DNA from: Lutibacter sp.
GTDB taxonomy: Bacteria; Bacteroidota; Bacteroidia; Flavobacteriales; Flavobacteriaceae
DNA length: 64,000 nt
Assembly (NCBI RefSeq): GCF_016342705.1
Contig: NZ_JAEINV010000004.1
Span: forward strand, 124,001-188,000
Reading direction: 5' to 3'
The position numbers were made by a program, and so were the translations under genes. Numbering within the stretch: the first letter of the stretch is position 1; every line of letters starts with the position of its first letter. Below the pieces are notes generated by a model. The model ran no database searches. It was not told where the DNA came from and was given only the letters and a program-made list of their open reading frames with translations. This document shows, in pieces, positions 8,683 to 18,263 of the stretch.

Positions 8683-11600
8683 TAATTTCATCATTAATAT
8701 ATACCAATAATTTTTTATCAATTTTAAAGTTTAATTCTTCTAAAACTTGCGCGTAATTATTTATTTGAGTGTGGTATTTAGTGTCTGATTTTCCTGTTTT
8801 ATAATCAATAATTGTTGTAACTCCATCAATAGTAACAATTCTATCTGGAATTACTATATGTTTATCTTTTGTAATTAGTTGCTGCTCTAAATATACTTGG
8901 TTATTTTGATTGAAATACACCGATAATTTCGGATGACTTATTACCGTCTGTAAGATTTCAGTAATTTCTATTATTTTTTCATTTGAAATTATTCCGTTAA
9001 AAACATATTGATTAATAACTTCATCTAAATCAGTAGCTGTTTTTATTTTTGATAAAATTTCATGGATTAAATTTCCATATGAAATTGATTTTCCTTGCTC
9101 CGTATCCCACAATAATGATGAACTTGTTACAATAGAAATATTATGATTTTTCCAAGAATTTGATATAAAACTTGTTTGACATGTAGATGTACTTTCCGTT
9201 TTCTCAACGCAATGAATTCTTTTAGGATCTCCAAAATTAAATTCAATTTTAGAATCATCCCATAAATTTTGTTGCTTTAAAAAATTGATGAGTAAACCAG
9301 AGGTGAAATTTAAATTTTCGTCCTTTTTTACAGTAATTACTTTTTCAGAAATAATATACAATTGTTCAACGGCTCTTGTTAACGCCACATATAAAATATT
9401 AAAATTATCTAACTCTAACTCTTCTCGTTGCTGATTGAATATAGAAACGCCTTGCTCTCCAACATAATTTAGTTTTTTTCCATAATCAATCAACACATTT
9501 TTAATAGTATCTGATTGTGAATAATTATACCAAGCTTTGGGTTTTATTTGGTTGTAAATATTTAAATTATATGGAAAAATAACAACTGGAAATTCCAATC
9601 CTTTAGCCTTATGAATGGTCATAATTCTCACGGCATTTTTAGCTTCTGGAGCTACAATACTTAGTTTGTCTTTCTTTAAATTCCAATACTCTAAAAATCC
9701 TTGAATTGATGTATCGCTTTTTTGTTGAAATTCAAAAACTGCATCTAAAAAAAACTGTAAATTAGAATCAGATTCTTTAGTTAAACCAAATCCTCTAATT
9801 ATATATTCAACACTTTCATAAAAAGGACTTTGAATAAATTCAAGTAAATTAAATGCTACATTATAACTTTTTAACTCCTCAAAAAACTCGAACTGAGGAA
9901 GATTTACCAAATTTGAAATAAATTGATGTTTAGGAACTGATATTTTTAAAAAATCGTACAAAAAGTATAAAACTTTAGCTTTAAACTCCTTATTTAAAGG
10001 ATTTTGAATAACATTTAACAAATTGATAATAAACTGAACTTTCTCGCTATTATTAATTAAAAGTGTTTCTGATGAAATTATTTCAATCTTATTTTCTGAT
10101 AAAAAATTCGCAACCTGAACGCCTTGTTTTCTTGTTCTTACTAAAACACAAACATCATTTTTCTCAAACGAAGCGTCTAAATTTTGAATTATATCCAACA
10201 CTTTTTTTGGATACATTAACGATGCATCATCCTCCTCTTCTTCTTGTTCTTTATCTACAAATGAAATTTGAACAAATCCGCCATTATTTTGATTTGTTTT
10301 CTGACTATTTCCATCAAAATACAAACTGCTATAACTTGTATTTGCTAAAAACCCAGAAATATGTTTAAAAAACAAGTTGTTAAAGTTTATAATTTCACTG
10401 TAACTTCTATAATTAGTTTCTAAATTAGATAATGATTTTTCAATAAAAAAAGGATTGTTATCAGTGCTATTTCCATCTGAAGAAATTGCTATAAATTGTT
10501 CTGCTTTCCCTCCACGCCATCTGTAAATGGACTGTTTTGCATCGCCAACTAACAATAACTTTCCATGTTCTCCCAATTCATTTTCTGAAGTAATTGCATT
10601 GTGAATTAATGGAATAATATTTTGCCATTGTAATTCCGATGTGTCCTGCATTTCATCAATAAAATAATACCTGTATTTTTCGCCAATTCGTTCATAAATA
10701 AAGGGAGCAGGTTCATTTTTAATGGTTTCACTTATTAACGCATTAAATTCAGCATTTAGCAGAATGTTATTATCAGCTTTTATTTCTTGTAATGCACTGT
10801 TTATATAATTCAGAACCGCCAATGGAACAAGGCTATTTAACACTAAATCGTTTAAGGTTTTTTGTTGAAAAAAGACTTCAGATTTGGTATATAAGTTTAA
10901 TAATTCTGTTAAGATTGATTCAATGGCATTTTTAACCGAATCGGATTTAGATTTTGAATAAAAAAGCTGATCATCAATATTTCTTTTTAAGGTGTTTTGA
11001 TCAAAAAATTGTGCTTTCTTGGAGTTTTCTGCTAACGTTGTAAAATGCTTTGGAAGTTGACTGTAATAAAAATCTTTAAAATCTATTCCTGTAGTGTTAA
11101 TTAAATGTACTCCAGCCTCACCAATTTCCTTAAATTGCTTTTCAATAAATTTATTTTCCTTTTGAAGATTTTCTTTTAAGCTTTTAAAGTCATCAATAGA
11201 AATTGTACGCAGTGTTTTTAAATGTTTAGCGTGATTTTCATTTAAAATTAATTTTGCAAAATCTTTTAATTCGTTAGAAATATCCCAAGCTTTATCATCA
11301 TCTAATTTTTGAATGGAATAATTTACAAGTAAGTCTGTTAACTCGGTATTTTCTCCAATTTTTGAAATCACTAAATCAACCGCTTCATTTAAAAGCGTTT
11401 CAGCATCCATTTCAACTTCAAAATTTAATGGAAGTTTTAAATCGAATGCAAAAGTTCTTATTAGTTTATAGGTAAAACTATCAATGGTTGTAATGCTAAA
11501 GGCTGAATAATTTTGAAGAATAGCGTTTAAAATAATTTGCGATTTGTTAAAAACAACAGCTTCAGTTAAATTGGTTTCATCACAAATTACCTGAAGCATA

Positions 11601-11818
11601 TTTCCTTTTTCTTCTTTTGAAAAAGAATGCAGTGCTTCAATTACACGTTCTTTCATTTCACCAGCTGCTTTATTGGTAAAAGTTACTGCTAAAATTTGTT
11701 GAAATTTAAACGGATTTGAACTAGCTAAAAGAATTTTCAAATATTCTTTAACCAATGTAAATGTTTTTCCGCTACCCGCAGAAGCATTATAAACTTGAAA
11801 GTTTGATGATTGTTGCAT
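8666..11818 (-). CDS. UvrD/RecB-type helicase-nuclease (AddA-like)
   Basis: 1050 residues with the full SF1 helicase set. Walker A ASAGSGKT lies at 12-19, Walker B FIDEMQDTSE near 389, then GDAKQSIYRWRGG, a LETNYRS motif, a TIHKAKGLEFPVV motif and a YVALTRA motif. A C-terminal PD-(D/E)XK nuclease domain has TIIDYKTGKSD near residue 1006 and a following QINNYAQVL helix. This is the RecB/AddA architecture: an ATP-driven 3'-5' helicase that resects double-strand breaks. The AddB-like protein at 1650-4394 is the natural partner. It lies 38 bases after the barrel protein gene at 11857-12504. Length is a little short for AddA (about 1100-1250). Confidence 0.88.
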   Translation of the reverse strand: MQQSSNFQVYNASAGSGKTFTLVKEYLKILLASSNPFKFQQILAVTFTNKAAGEMKERVIEALHSFSKEEKGNMLQVICDETNLTEAVVFNKSQIILNAILQNYSAFSITTIDSFTYKLIRTFAFDLKLPLNFEVEMDAETLLNEAVDLVISKIGENTELTDLLVNYSIQKLDDDKAWDISNELKDFAKLILNENHAKHLKTLRTISIDDFKSLKENLQKENKFIEKQFKEIGEAGVHLINTTGIDFKDFYYSQLPKHFTTLAENSKKAQFFDQNTLKRNIDDQLFYSKSKSDSVKNAIESILTELLNLYTKSEVFFQQKTLNDLVLNSLVPLAVLNYINSALQEIKADNNILLNAEFNALISETIKNEPAPFIYERIGEKYRYYFIDEMQDTSELQWQNIIPLIHNAITSENELGEHGKLLLVGDAKQSIYRWRGGKAEQFIAISSDGNSTDNNPFFIEKSLSNLETNYRSYSEIINFNNLFFKHISGFLANTSYSSLYFDGNSQKTNQNNGGFVQISFVDKEQEEEEDDASLMYPKKVLDIIQNLDASFEKNDVCVLVRTRKQGVQVANFLSENKIEIISSETLLINNSEKVQFIINLLNVIQNPLNKEFKAKVLYFLYDFLKISVPKHQFISNLVNLPQFEFFEELKSYNVAFNLLEFIQSPFYESVEYIIRGFGLTKESDSNLQFFLDAVFEFQQKSDTSIQGFLEYWNLKKDKLSIVAPEAKNAVRIMTIHKAKGLEFPVVIFPYNLNIYNQIKPKAWYNYSQSDTIKNVLIDYGKKLNYVGEQGVSIFNQQREELELDNFNILYVALTRAVEQLYIISEKVITVKKDENLNFTSGLLINFLKQQNLWDDSKIEFNFGDPKRIHCVEKTESTSTCQTSFISNSWKNHNISIVTSSSLLWDTEQGKSISYGNLIHEILSKIKTATDLDEVINQYVFNGIISNEKIIEITEILQTVISHPKLSVYFNQNNQVYLEQQLITKDKHIVIPDRIVTIDGVTTIIDYKTGKSDTKYHTQINNYAQVLEELNFKIDKKLLVYINDEIIVEEV

Positions 11819-11856
11819 TCATAGAAATTATGATGCAATTTAATAAATTAATTGCT

Positions 11857-12504
11857 TTAAAAATAACTTGGGCCGTTCCTCCACATAAATCTTTTAACTC
11901 CTCTGCCTGTGGCACCAACTTTCACAACCACAGAAAGTGAGTAATAAAAGTGTGGCAATAATGCAAAATCTGGTGAATTGTATTTATAAGCCCACTGTGC
12001 GTTTAATCCAAATTTTGGACTTAACCATAAATTTGCTCCAATACCACTATTAAATGTTCCCCCACTTCTATCAGCAAACGTATAACCTCCACCTGCAAAA
12101 ACAAAAGGATTAAAAACGCTTTCACTATGTAATATACTATATTGTATATTACCATCTATAGCAATGTAGGTAATATTATCTACTTTGATTTCACCTAACT
12201 TTGATATTTTATTTAAAGAAAGACTCCCATCAAAAGAAAATTTATTTTTTAAAAATCTAGTTACATTAATTTTTGGACCACCAATATTCCAATGATCTTT
12301 GGCATTTGTGATTTCATTAAAAAATCCGTCTGGATTCCCTGTATTCACATTATGTTGGGTGTTATCTATAGGAAAATAATCCACCGCATTAATACCAATA
12401 CCAACAACCCATTTATTATACTCGTCTTGTGAATAAAGAGTATGTCCTATTAATATATTTAGGAATAGAAAAAAAATAAATTTATTAAACGATAAACACT
12501 TCAT
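11857..12504 (-). CDS. Outer-membrane beta-barrel protein related to the OmpA paralogs, without OmpA domain
   Basis: 215 residues with a signal peptide (about 1-25, ending LYSQ). The body aligns by eye with the barrel part of the OmpA protein at 4474-5838, for example GIGxNAVDxxP, SLNKISKxGE, GGGYTxxD, GTFNxGIGxNxW and FxHSxxVVxKxG. It ends just where the TSP3 repeats would begin, with a short basic tail (GRGVKRFMWRNG). It therefore lacks the calcium-binding linker and the peptidoglycan-binding domain. It could be a truncated duplicate that still folds as a barrel, or a small porin-like protein. No OmpA remnant appears downstream, where the RecB-like gene starts 38 bases later. Confidence 0.75.
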   Translation of the reverse strand: MKCLSFNKFIFFLFLNILIGHTLYSQDEYNKWVVGIGINAVDYFPIDNTQHNVNTGNPDGFFNEITNAKDHWNIGGPKINVTRFLKNKFSFDGSLSLNKISKLGEIKVDNITYIAIDGNIQYSILHSESVFNPFVFAGGGYTFADRSGGTFNSGIGANLWLSPKFGLNAQWAYKYNSPDFALLPHFYYSLSVVVKVGATGRGVKRFMWRNGPSYF

Positions 12505-12598
12505 TGTATGCGGGGTTTTGTTATAACCTAATATTATCTAACGTAAAATACGTGAATACAGTATGTTATTAAGGTTTTTTGGTTATAAATAGCAATTT

Positions 12599-13033
12599 TT
12601 AAATTTTATTAACCTGCTTTATTGATTTTGTAAAATCATCTAAATCATTGTTATTCAATATCAAATGAATGGCTTCATCTGTAACTTTTTCAACATTATC
12701 TAAAGGAAAACCTAAACCAATACAAATTTTACGTAAAACTTGAGCTTCTTCTCCTTTCGCTTCACCATCAGCAAAAACCATTTTAGCTAAATCATACAAA
12801 TGCTCAATTCGCTCATTGTAATTATGAGGTGCATGCATTGGGTAATCTTCTGGGGAATTTAAAATATCGTTGTACTTTTCCTCTAAAATATGAAATCTAT
12901 TAGCTAGACGCTTTAGCAATTTCTCTTCACCTTCAGAAATAATTCCATCAGCCTGTGCAAGCCTAACAATACTCGCAAAATGCGCTAAATTTCTTTTTTG
13001 TTCGCCGCTTAAATTATAATCAGATAATGCCAT
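12599..13033 (-). CDS. TerB-like helical protein
   Basis: 144 residues, all helical in appearance, soluble, no signal peptide. The pattern LAHFASIVRLAQADGIISEGEEKLL near the start and AKMVFADGEAKGEEAQVL later is typical of TerB/DjlA-N domains, where acidic residues at DGxxxxxE repeats can bind metal ions. The function in this family is not settled; TerB proteins in tellurite operons belong to stress-linked complexes. It is a paralog of the next gene upstream, but no other ter genes are near. A TAnnTTTG box is present about 20 bases before the ATG. Confidence 0.75.
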   Translation of the reverse strand: MALSDYNLSGEQKRNLAHFASIVRLAQADGIISEGEEKLLKRLANRFHILEEKYNDILNSPEDYPMHAPHNYNERIEHLYDLAKMVFADGEAKGEEAQVLRKICIGLGFPLDNVEKVTDEAIHLILNNNDLDDFTKSIKQVNKI

Positions 13034-13053
13034 TTTAATGCTTTTTTTATGGG

Positions 13054-13061
13054 CAAATATA
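13054..13061 (-). promoter_or_regulatory. Candidate -7 box for the first TerB-like gene
   Basis: Minus strand TATATTTG at 13061-13054, exact to TAnnTTTG, about 20 bases before the start codon. I found no TTG at the usual distance upstream, so the call rests on one element. Confidence 0.45.
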
Positions 13062-13108
13062 ATTAAACCAATAAAATATACACTATTTTAAAAACTTAAA
13101 AATAATTT

Positions 13109-13549
13109 TTAGTGACTAATTGGGTTTGATTTTTTTATTATTTTTTTAAAATCTTCTAATTCTGGTTCCTTTAAAAAAAAGCTAGTTGCATTTTTCACAA
13201 TATTTCGAACATTTTCTGCAGGAAACCCTAATTCTACTGCAATTCTGCCCATCATAGATGTTTTATCAATAGTTGGATTTCTATCTAAAAACATCATTTT
13301 TGCGAGGTCGAATAAATGCTCCAAACGATCCTCATAGCTCACAGGAGAAACCATTGGGTATTTTAAAGGATTTTTTAAAATATCATTAAAATCGGCGGTT
13401 GAAATATCTAATCTAATAGAAAGTCGCTCTAATAATAAGCGTTCTTTCGAATTAATTTTATCGTCGCGAAGCGCAATTCTAACTAATGAAGCAAAATGAG
13501 CCAAGTTTTGTTCATGAAGTCCGGTAGGGTATAAATCTGAAATTGACAT
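13109..13549 (-). CDS. TerB-like helical protein (second copy)
   Basis: 146 residues, a diverged tandem paralog of the 12599-13033 product. Matching blocks include LAHFASLVRIALRDDKINSKERLLLERL, DILKNPLKYPMVSP, YEDRLEHLFDLAKMMF and LGFPAENV. The second acidic stretch that reads FADGEAKGEE in the first copy is FLDRNPTIDK here, so one of the two candidate metal-binding loops has been lost. That suggests different jobs for the two copies. It is divergent from mfd, with 98 bases between the two start codons. Function unknown. Confidence 0.72.
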   Translation of the reverse strand: MSISDLYPTGLHEQNLAHFASLVRIALRDDKINSKERLLLERLSIRLDISTADFNDILKNPLKYPMVSPVSYEDRLEHLFDLAKMMFLDRNPTIDKTSMMGRIAVELGFPAENVRNIVKNATSFFLKEPELEDFKKIIKKSNPISH

Positions 13550-13623
13550 AACTTATACATTTTAAAATTCTCATCTAAAGTTAAGAAATTTTAAGGAATT
13601 TCTTCTTATTTTTTATAAAATGC

Positions 13624-13631
13624 TACCTTTG
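13624..13631 (+). promoter_or_regulatory. Candidate -7 box for mfd
   Basis: TACCTTTG, exact to TAnnTTTG. A start point 4-8 bases past the box would be within about 15 bases of the TTG start codon of mfd, implying an almost leaderless message. No TTG element was found at the usual distance. Confidence 0.5.
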
Positions 13632-13647
13632 GCAAAATTTGCAACAA

Positions 13648-16600
13648 TTGAGTAAGCAAAACATTATAAATATATACGAGAAATTTGTTGCCAAAAAACA
13701 AATAACTCAAGCACTTCAAAAAGATAATCACCAATTTCAAATATCGAATTTGGTTGGGTCGTCATTGTCTTTTATTATTTCAGAAAGTTTTAAAATTATA
13801 GACAAGCCCGTATTATTTTTATTAAATGATAAAGAGGAAGCCGCCTATTATTTAAACGATTTGGAACAACTGATAAATGATAAAGACGTATTTTTTTATC
13901 CAGGATCTTACCGCAGACCTTATCAAATTGAAGAAGTAGATAACGCCAATATTTTATTGCGCTCCGAAGTGTTAAACCGATTAAATTCAAGAAAAAAACC
14001 AGCAGTAATTGTTACCTATGCCGATGCTTTATTTGAACAAGTGGTAACAAAAGCTGAACTGAATAGAAATACATTAAAAATTGCTGTAAACGACAGTTTA
14101 AGTTTAGATTTTGTAAACGAAGTGTTGTTTGAATATCATTTTGAACGTGTAGATTTTGTTAGTGAACCCGGAGAATTTTCTGTAAGAGGTGGAATTATTG
14201 ATGTTTTTTCATTTTCACACGACGAACCTTACCGAATAGAATTTTTTGGTGATGAAGTAGATAGTATTCGAACTTTTGATGTTGAAACGCAACTTTCTAC
14301 CGAAAAATTATCGAAAATAAGCATCATGCCTAATGTTGAAAATAAAGCATTAGACGAAAAACGTGAAAGTTTTTTAAACTATATCTCCAACAAAACAGTT
14401 GTTTTTATTAAAGATAATGAGCTAATATTTAATAAATTAGACAGCCTTTTCAGCAAAGCTGAAGAAGAATTTAATAAATTATCAACCGCTATAAACCACG
14501 GAAAACCTGACGAATTATTTTGTAATGGCGCATTAATTAAAAACCAATTAAACAATTTTACAGTTGCTGAAATAATAAACTCTAGGCAAAATGAATTGGA
14601 AGAAGCTTCAAACAAAAGAGTTCCAAATCAGGCTTTAAACGGCGTTATCCAATTCAACACAAAACCGCAACCTTCTTTTAACAAACAGTTTGATTTGTTA
14701 ATTGAAAACTTTCATAAAAATACTGAAAACGGATTTACAAATTATCTGTTTTGCGATTCTCAAAAACAAGCCGATCGTTTTCATGATATTTTTGAAGATG
14801 TTGATAAAGAAATTGAATATAAAACCATCGTTTTTCCACTATTCCAAGGTTTTATTGATATTGAAAACAACTTAATTTGTTATACCGATCATCAAATTTT
14901 TGAACGGTATCATAAATTCCGTTTAAAAAATGGCTACGCTAAAAAACAAACCATTTCATTAAAAGAGTTAACAAATCTTGAAATTGGTGATTACGTAACG
15001 CATATTGATCACGGAATTGGAAAATTTGGTGGACTTCAAAAAATTGAGGTTGAAGGCAAAAAGCAAGAAGCTATTAAATTAATTTATGGCGATAGAGATA
15101 TTTTATACATCAGCATTCATTCGCTTCATAAAATTTCAAAATATAATGGAAAAGATGGCGCTCCTCCAAAATTATACAAATTAGGTTCAGGTGCTTGGGA
15201 AAAATTAAAGCAAAAAACTAAAACACGCATTCGCCATATTGCATTTAATTTAATTGAATTATATGCAAAACGAAAAATTCAAAAAGGATTTCAATACCAT
15301 CAAGATAGTTATTTACAACACGAATTGGAAGCGAGTTTTTTATATGAAGATACACCAGATCAATCATCTGCCACACAAGATGTAAAAAATGATATGGAAA
15401 GTGAACAACCAATGGATCGTTTGGTTTGTGGTGATGTTGGTTTTGGAAAAACAGAAATTGCTGTTAGAGCCGCATTTAAAGCTGTTGACAATGGAAAACA
15501 AGTGGCCATTTTAGTTCCTACCACCATTTTAGCTTTTCAGCATTTTAAAACTTTTAGTCAACGGTTAAAAGATTTTCCTGTAACTGTAGAATATTTAAAC
15601 CGATTTAGAACTGCCAACCAACGTAAAGGCGTTTTAGAAGGGCTTGCAAATGGTTCTGTAGATATTGTTATTGGAACGCATCAACTAACAAATTCCGCCA
15701 TAAAATATAAAGATTTAGGGCTTTTAATTGTTGATGAAGAACAAAAATTTGGAGTTGCTGTTAAAGACAAACTAAAAACAATTAAAGAAAATATTGATAC
15801 GCTTACATTAACCGCAACGCCAATTCCAAGAACGTTGCAATTTAGCTTAATGGCAGCACGCGATTTATCCGTTATCAATACGCCACCGCCAAACCGTGTA
15901 CCTATTGAAAGTAATGTAATTCGCTTTAATGAAGAAGTAATTCGCGATGCAATTAGATATGAAATTCAACGAGGCGGACAAGCGTTCTTTATTCATAACA
16001 GAATAGAAAATATTAAAGAAGTTGCAGGTTTATTACAACGCCTAGTTCCTGATGCAAAAATTGGTATTGGTCACGGACAGATGGATGGAAAAAAGTTAGA
16101 AAATTTAATGTTAGCTTTTATTAATAATGAATTTGATGTATTGGTTTCCACAACTATTGTTGAAAGTGGATTAGATGTGCCAAATGCAAATACTATTTTT
16201 ATAAATAATGCTAATAATTTTGGCCTGTCGGATTTACATCAAATGCGCGGAAGAGTTGGACGTTCCAATAAAAAAGCATTCTGTTATTTTATTACGCCAC
16301 CACATCATATGATGACCGATGAAGCCAGAAAACGTATAAATGCCATTGAATTATTTACAGATTTAGGAAGTGGAATTAACATTGCTATGAAAGATCTAGA
16401 GATTCGTGGTGCTGGAGATTTATTAGGCGGTGAACAAAGTGGTTTTATAAATGACATTGGGTTTGAAACGTATCAAAAAATATTAAATGAAACTATTGAA
16501 GAATTAAAAGAAAACGAGTTTAAAGATTTATATAAAGACCAATCTGACAAGCCAAAAGAATATGTAAAAGAAATTCAAATAGATTCTGATTTCGAAATTT

Positions 16601-17022
16601 TATTTCCAGACAATTACGTAAATGTAATTACCGAAAGATTAAGCTTGTACAATAAATTAGGCGAACTTAAAAAAGAAGAAGAATTACAAAAATTTGAATT
16701 AGAATTAATTGATAGATTTGGAGAATTACCAAACCCTGTTGTTGATTTATTAGATAGTGTTAGAATAAAATGGATTGCCAAACATTTGGGTATTGAAAAG
16801 TTAATTTTAAAGCAAAATAGAATGTTGTGTTACTTTATTTCAGATCAACAAAGTTCATTTTACCAAACATCAACATTCACAAAAGTGTTGCAATATGTTC
16901 AACAAAATGGACAAAGTTGTGTTATGAAAGAAAAAGACACAAAAGCTGGACTTAGATTGTTACTAACTTTTATTAAAATTACATCGGTTAAAAAAGCGCT
17001 GGAAACACTTCAAAAAATATAA
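13648..17022 (+). CDS. mfd: Transcription-repair coupling factor
   Basis: About 1124 residues, the normal length for Mfd. This ATP-driven translocase pushes stalled RNA polymerase off damaged DNA and recruits UvrA. Domain order: UvrB-like N-terminal part (GSYRRPYQIEEV, EPGEFSVRGGIIDVFS), CarD-like RNA polymerase-interaction domain (IGDYVTHIDHGIGKFGGL, about 445-520), Walker A GDVGFGKTE near 600, DEEQ near 700, TATPIPRTL, a second RecA fold with GRVGRS, and the C-terminal TRCF domain. No ATG occurs near the start. Two in-frame TTG codons (13639, 13648) are possible, and I choose 13648 because it gives MSKQNI, like relatives. The EamA gene follows after 3 bases. Confidence 0.95.
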   Translation: MSKQNIINIYEKFVAKKQITQALQKDNHQFQISNLVGSSLSFIISESFKIIDKPVLFLLNDKEEAAYYLNDLEQLINDKDVFFYPGSYRRPYQIEEVDNANILLRSEVLNRLNSRKKPAVIVTYADALFEQVVTKAELNRNTLKIAVNDSLSLDFVNEVLFEYHFERVDFVSEPGEFSVRGGIIDVFSFSHDEPYRIEFFGDEVDSIRTFDVETQLSTEKLSKISIMPNVENKALDEKRESFLNYISNKTVVFIKDNELIFNKLDSLFSKAEEEFNKLSTAINHGKPDELFCNGALIKNQLNNFTVAEIINSRQNELEEASNKRVPNQALNGVIQFNTKPQPSFNKQFDLLIENFHKNTENGFTNYLFCDSQKQADRFHDIFEDVDKEIEYKTIVFPLFQGFIDIENNLICYTDHQIFERYHKFRLKNGYAKKQTISLKELTNLEIGDYVTHIDHGIGKFGGLQKIEVEGKKQEAIKLIYGDRDILYISIHSLHKISKYNGKDGAPPKLYKLGSGAWEKLKQKTKTRIRHIAFNLIELYAKRKIQKGFQYHQDSYLQHELEASFLYEDTPDQSSATQDVKNDMESEQPMDRLVCGDVGFGKTEIAVRAAFKAVDNGKQVAILVPTTILAFQHFKTFSQRLKDFPVTVEYLNRFRTANQRKGVLEGLANGSVDIVIGTHQLTNSAIKYKDLGLLIVDEEQKFGVAVKDKLKTIKENIDTLTLTATPIPRTLQFSLMAARDLSVINTPPPNRVPIESNVIRFNEEVIRDAIRYEIQRGGQAFFIHNRIENIKEVAGLLQRLVPDAKIGIGHGQMDGKKLENLMLAFINNEFDVLVSTTIVESGLDVPNANTIFINNANNFGLSDLHQMRGRVGRSNKKAFCYFITPPHHMMTDEARKRINAIELFTDLGSGINIAMKDLEIRGAGDLLGGEQSGFINDIGFETYQKILNETIEELKENEFKDLYKDQSDKPKEYVKEIQIDSDFEILFPDNYVNVITERLSLYNKLGELKKEEELQKFELELIDRFGELPNPVVDLLDSVRIKWIAKHLGIEKLILKQNRMLCYFISDQQSSFYQTSTFTKVLQYVQQNGQSCVMKEKDTKAGLRLLLTFIKITSVKKALETLQKI

Positions 17023-17025
17023 GTA

Positions 17026-17892
17026 TTGAAAAATTCGCATTTAAAAAACATTTTAGAACTCAATATTGCAGTAGTTTTTGTAAGTACATCAGGTGTTTTA
17101 GGCCGTTCTATTTCTTTTGCGCCAGAAATAACCATTTGGTGGCGTTGCTTATTTGCAGCCATTTTAATCGGACTTTTTTGTTGGTATAAAAAGTACGATT
17201 TAAAAATAGCGAACAGAAAAGATGCCTTCTCATTATTTTTAACTGGTTTGCTTTTAGGCGCACATTGGATTACGTATTTCTATGCGTTGCATTTATCTAA
17301 TGTGGCTATTGGAATGTTATCATTATTTACATATCCTGTAATTACGGCATTGCTTGAACCAGTATTTTTTAAAACAAAATTGAGTAAAAATCAATTATTT
17401 TTAAGTGGGTTAGTGTTAGTCGGAATTTACTTTTTAACTCCAGATTTAAACTTTGAAAACAGTGATACAAAAGGCGTTTTTATGGGGATAATTTCAGCCG
17501 TTTTCTATTCTTTGAGAAACATTCTTACAAAACGAAATGTATCACATTTTAATGCTTCAAAAGTCATGTTTTATCAAATGATTGTAGTTATTTTAATGCT
17601 ATTCCCAGTATTATTTGAAAGCAATTTAAACTATGCTAATACTAATAATTGGATACGAATTTTAACCTTGGCATTTGTAACAACCGCCATAGGTCATACG
17701 CTTTTTGTAAATAGTTTTAAAAACTTTAAAATTAGTGCCGTAAGTATTATGAGTAGTATGAGTCCTATTTATGGAATTCTGTTTGGTATGTTATTTTTAT
17801 CTGAAATACCAACATTTACAACCTTTTTAGGAGGTGCGCTTATTTTAACAACAGTTATTATAGAAAGTATTCAGTCCAATAAAAATAAATAA
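17026..17892 (+). CDS. EamA/DMT family transporter
   Basis: 288 residues with about ten hydrophobic helices in two similar halves, the EamA (drug/metabolite transporter) layout. The first half holds SGVLGRSISFAPEITIWWR and LLLGAHWITYFYAL, and the second holds AVFYSLRNILTKR and MSSMSPIYGILFGMLFLSE. Such inner-membrane proteins move small metabolites, often out of the cell. The substrate is unknown. Translation must start at TTG (17026), 3 bases after the mfd stop, and the next gene starts 2 bases after its end, so the three genes form a tight operon. Confidence 0.82.
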   Translation: MKNSHLKNILELNIAVVFVSTSGVLGRSISFAPEITIWWRCLFAAILIGLFCWYKKYDLKIANRKDAFSLFLTGLLLGAHWITYFYALHLSNVAIGMLSLFTYPVITALLEPVFFKTKLSKNQLFLSGLVLVGIYFLTPDLNFENSDTKGVFMGIISAVFYSLRNILTKRNVSHFNASKVMFYQMIVVILMLFPVLFESNLNYANTNNWIRILTLAFVTTAIGHTLFVNSFKNFKISAVSIMSSMSPIYGILFGMLFLSEIPTFTTFLGGALILTTVIIESIQSNKNK

Positions 17893-17894
17893 TT

Positions 17895-18263
17895 ATGGAA
17901 TTTTTTAGAATTATAAATAAACAAGTAACTGAAAAACAACTTCAAGATACAATTAAACCAAGTAGTTTAGAAGATTACACTGTGACTATGCAGTTTATTG
18001 AAGATTCTAATCCTAATTTTTTAGGATTAACTTTATGGGGCGAATTTTTAATTAGTTACGATAAAATTAAAGGTGGCATTCGTTTTACTTTGTTGGATTG
18101 CCCCAATGCACTTTCCTGGACTATTACAACAGGATTTCCTCCAGAAAGAGAACAAATTTTAATACACTGCACAATAAATAGAACTAAAAAACCAGATGAA
18201 TTTATTGAAGAAATAAATGAATTTTTAGATGAATGGGAACAGGGATTAAAAACTAAATTTTAA
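17895..18263 (+). CDS. Conserved small protein of unknown function
   Basis: 122 residues, acidic at the C-terminus (FIEEINEFLDEWEQGL), no signal peptide, no membrane helix. I do not recognise a family. The middle has a strand-rich stretch (NFLGLTLWGEFLISYDKIKGGIRFTLLDCPN) with a PPERE turn. Starts at an ATG 2 bases after the EamA stop, so it is likely translated with it and mfd. Its last 11 bases overlap the end of the convergent HAD gene. Confidence 0.6.
   Translation: MEFFRIINKQVTEKQLQDTIKPSSLEDYTVTMQFIEDSNPNFLGLTLWGEFLISYDKIKGGIRFTLLDCPNALSWTITTGFPPEREQILIHCTINRTKKPDEFIEEINEFLDEWEQGLKTKF

Noticed and set aside
1650-11818. The helicase and nuclease genes considered as a phage-defence system
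   Set aside because: Motifs and lengths fit AddA/AddB recombination proteins, the neighbours are housekeeping genes, and no mobile-element signs are present.
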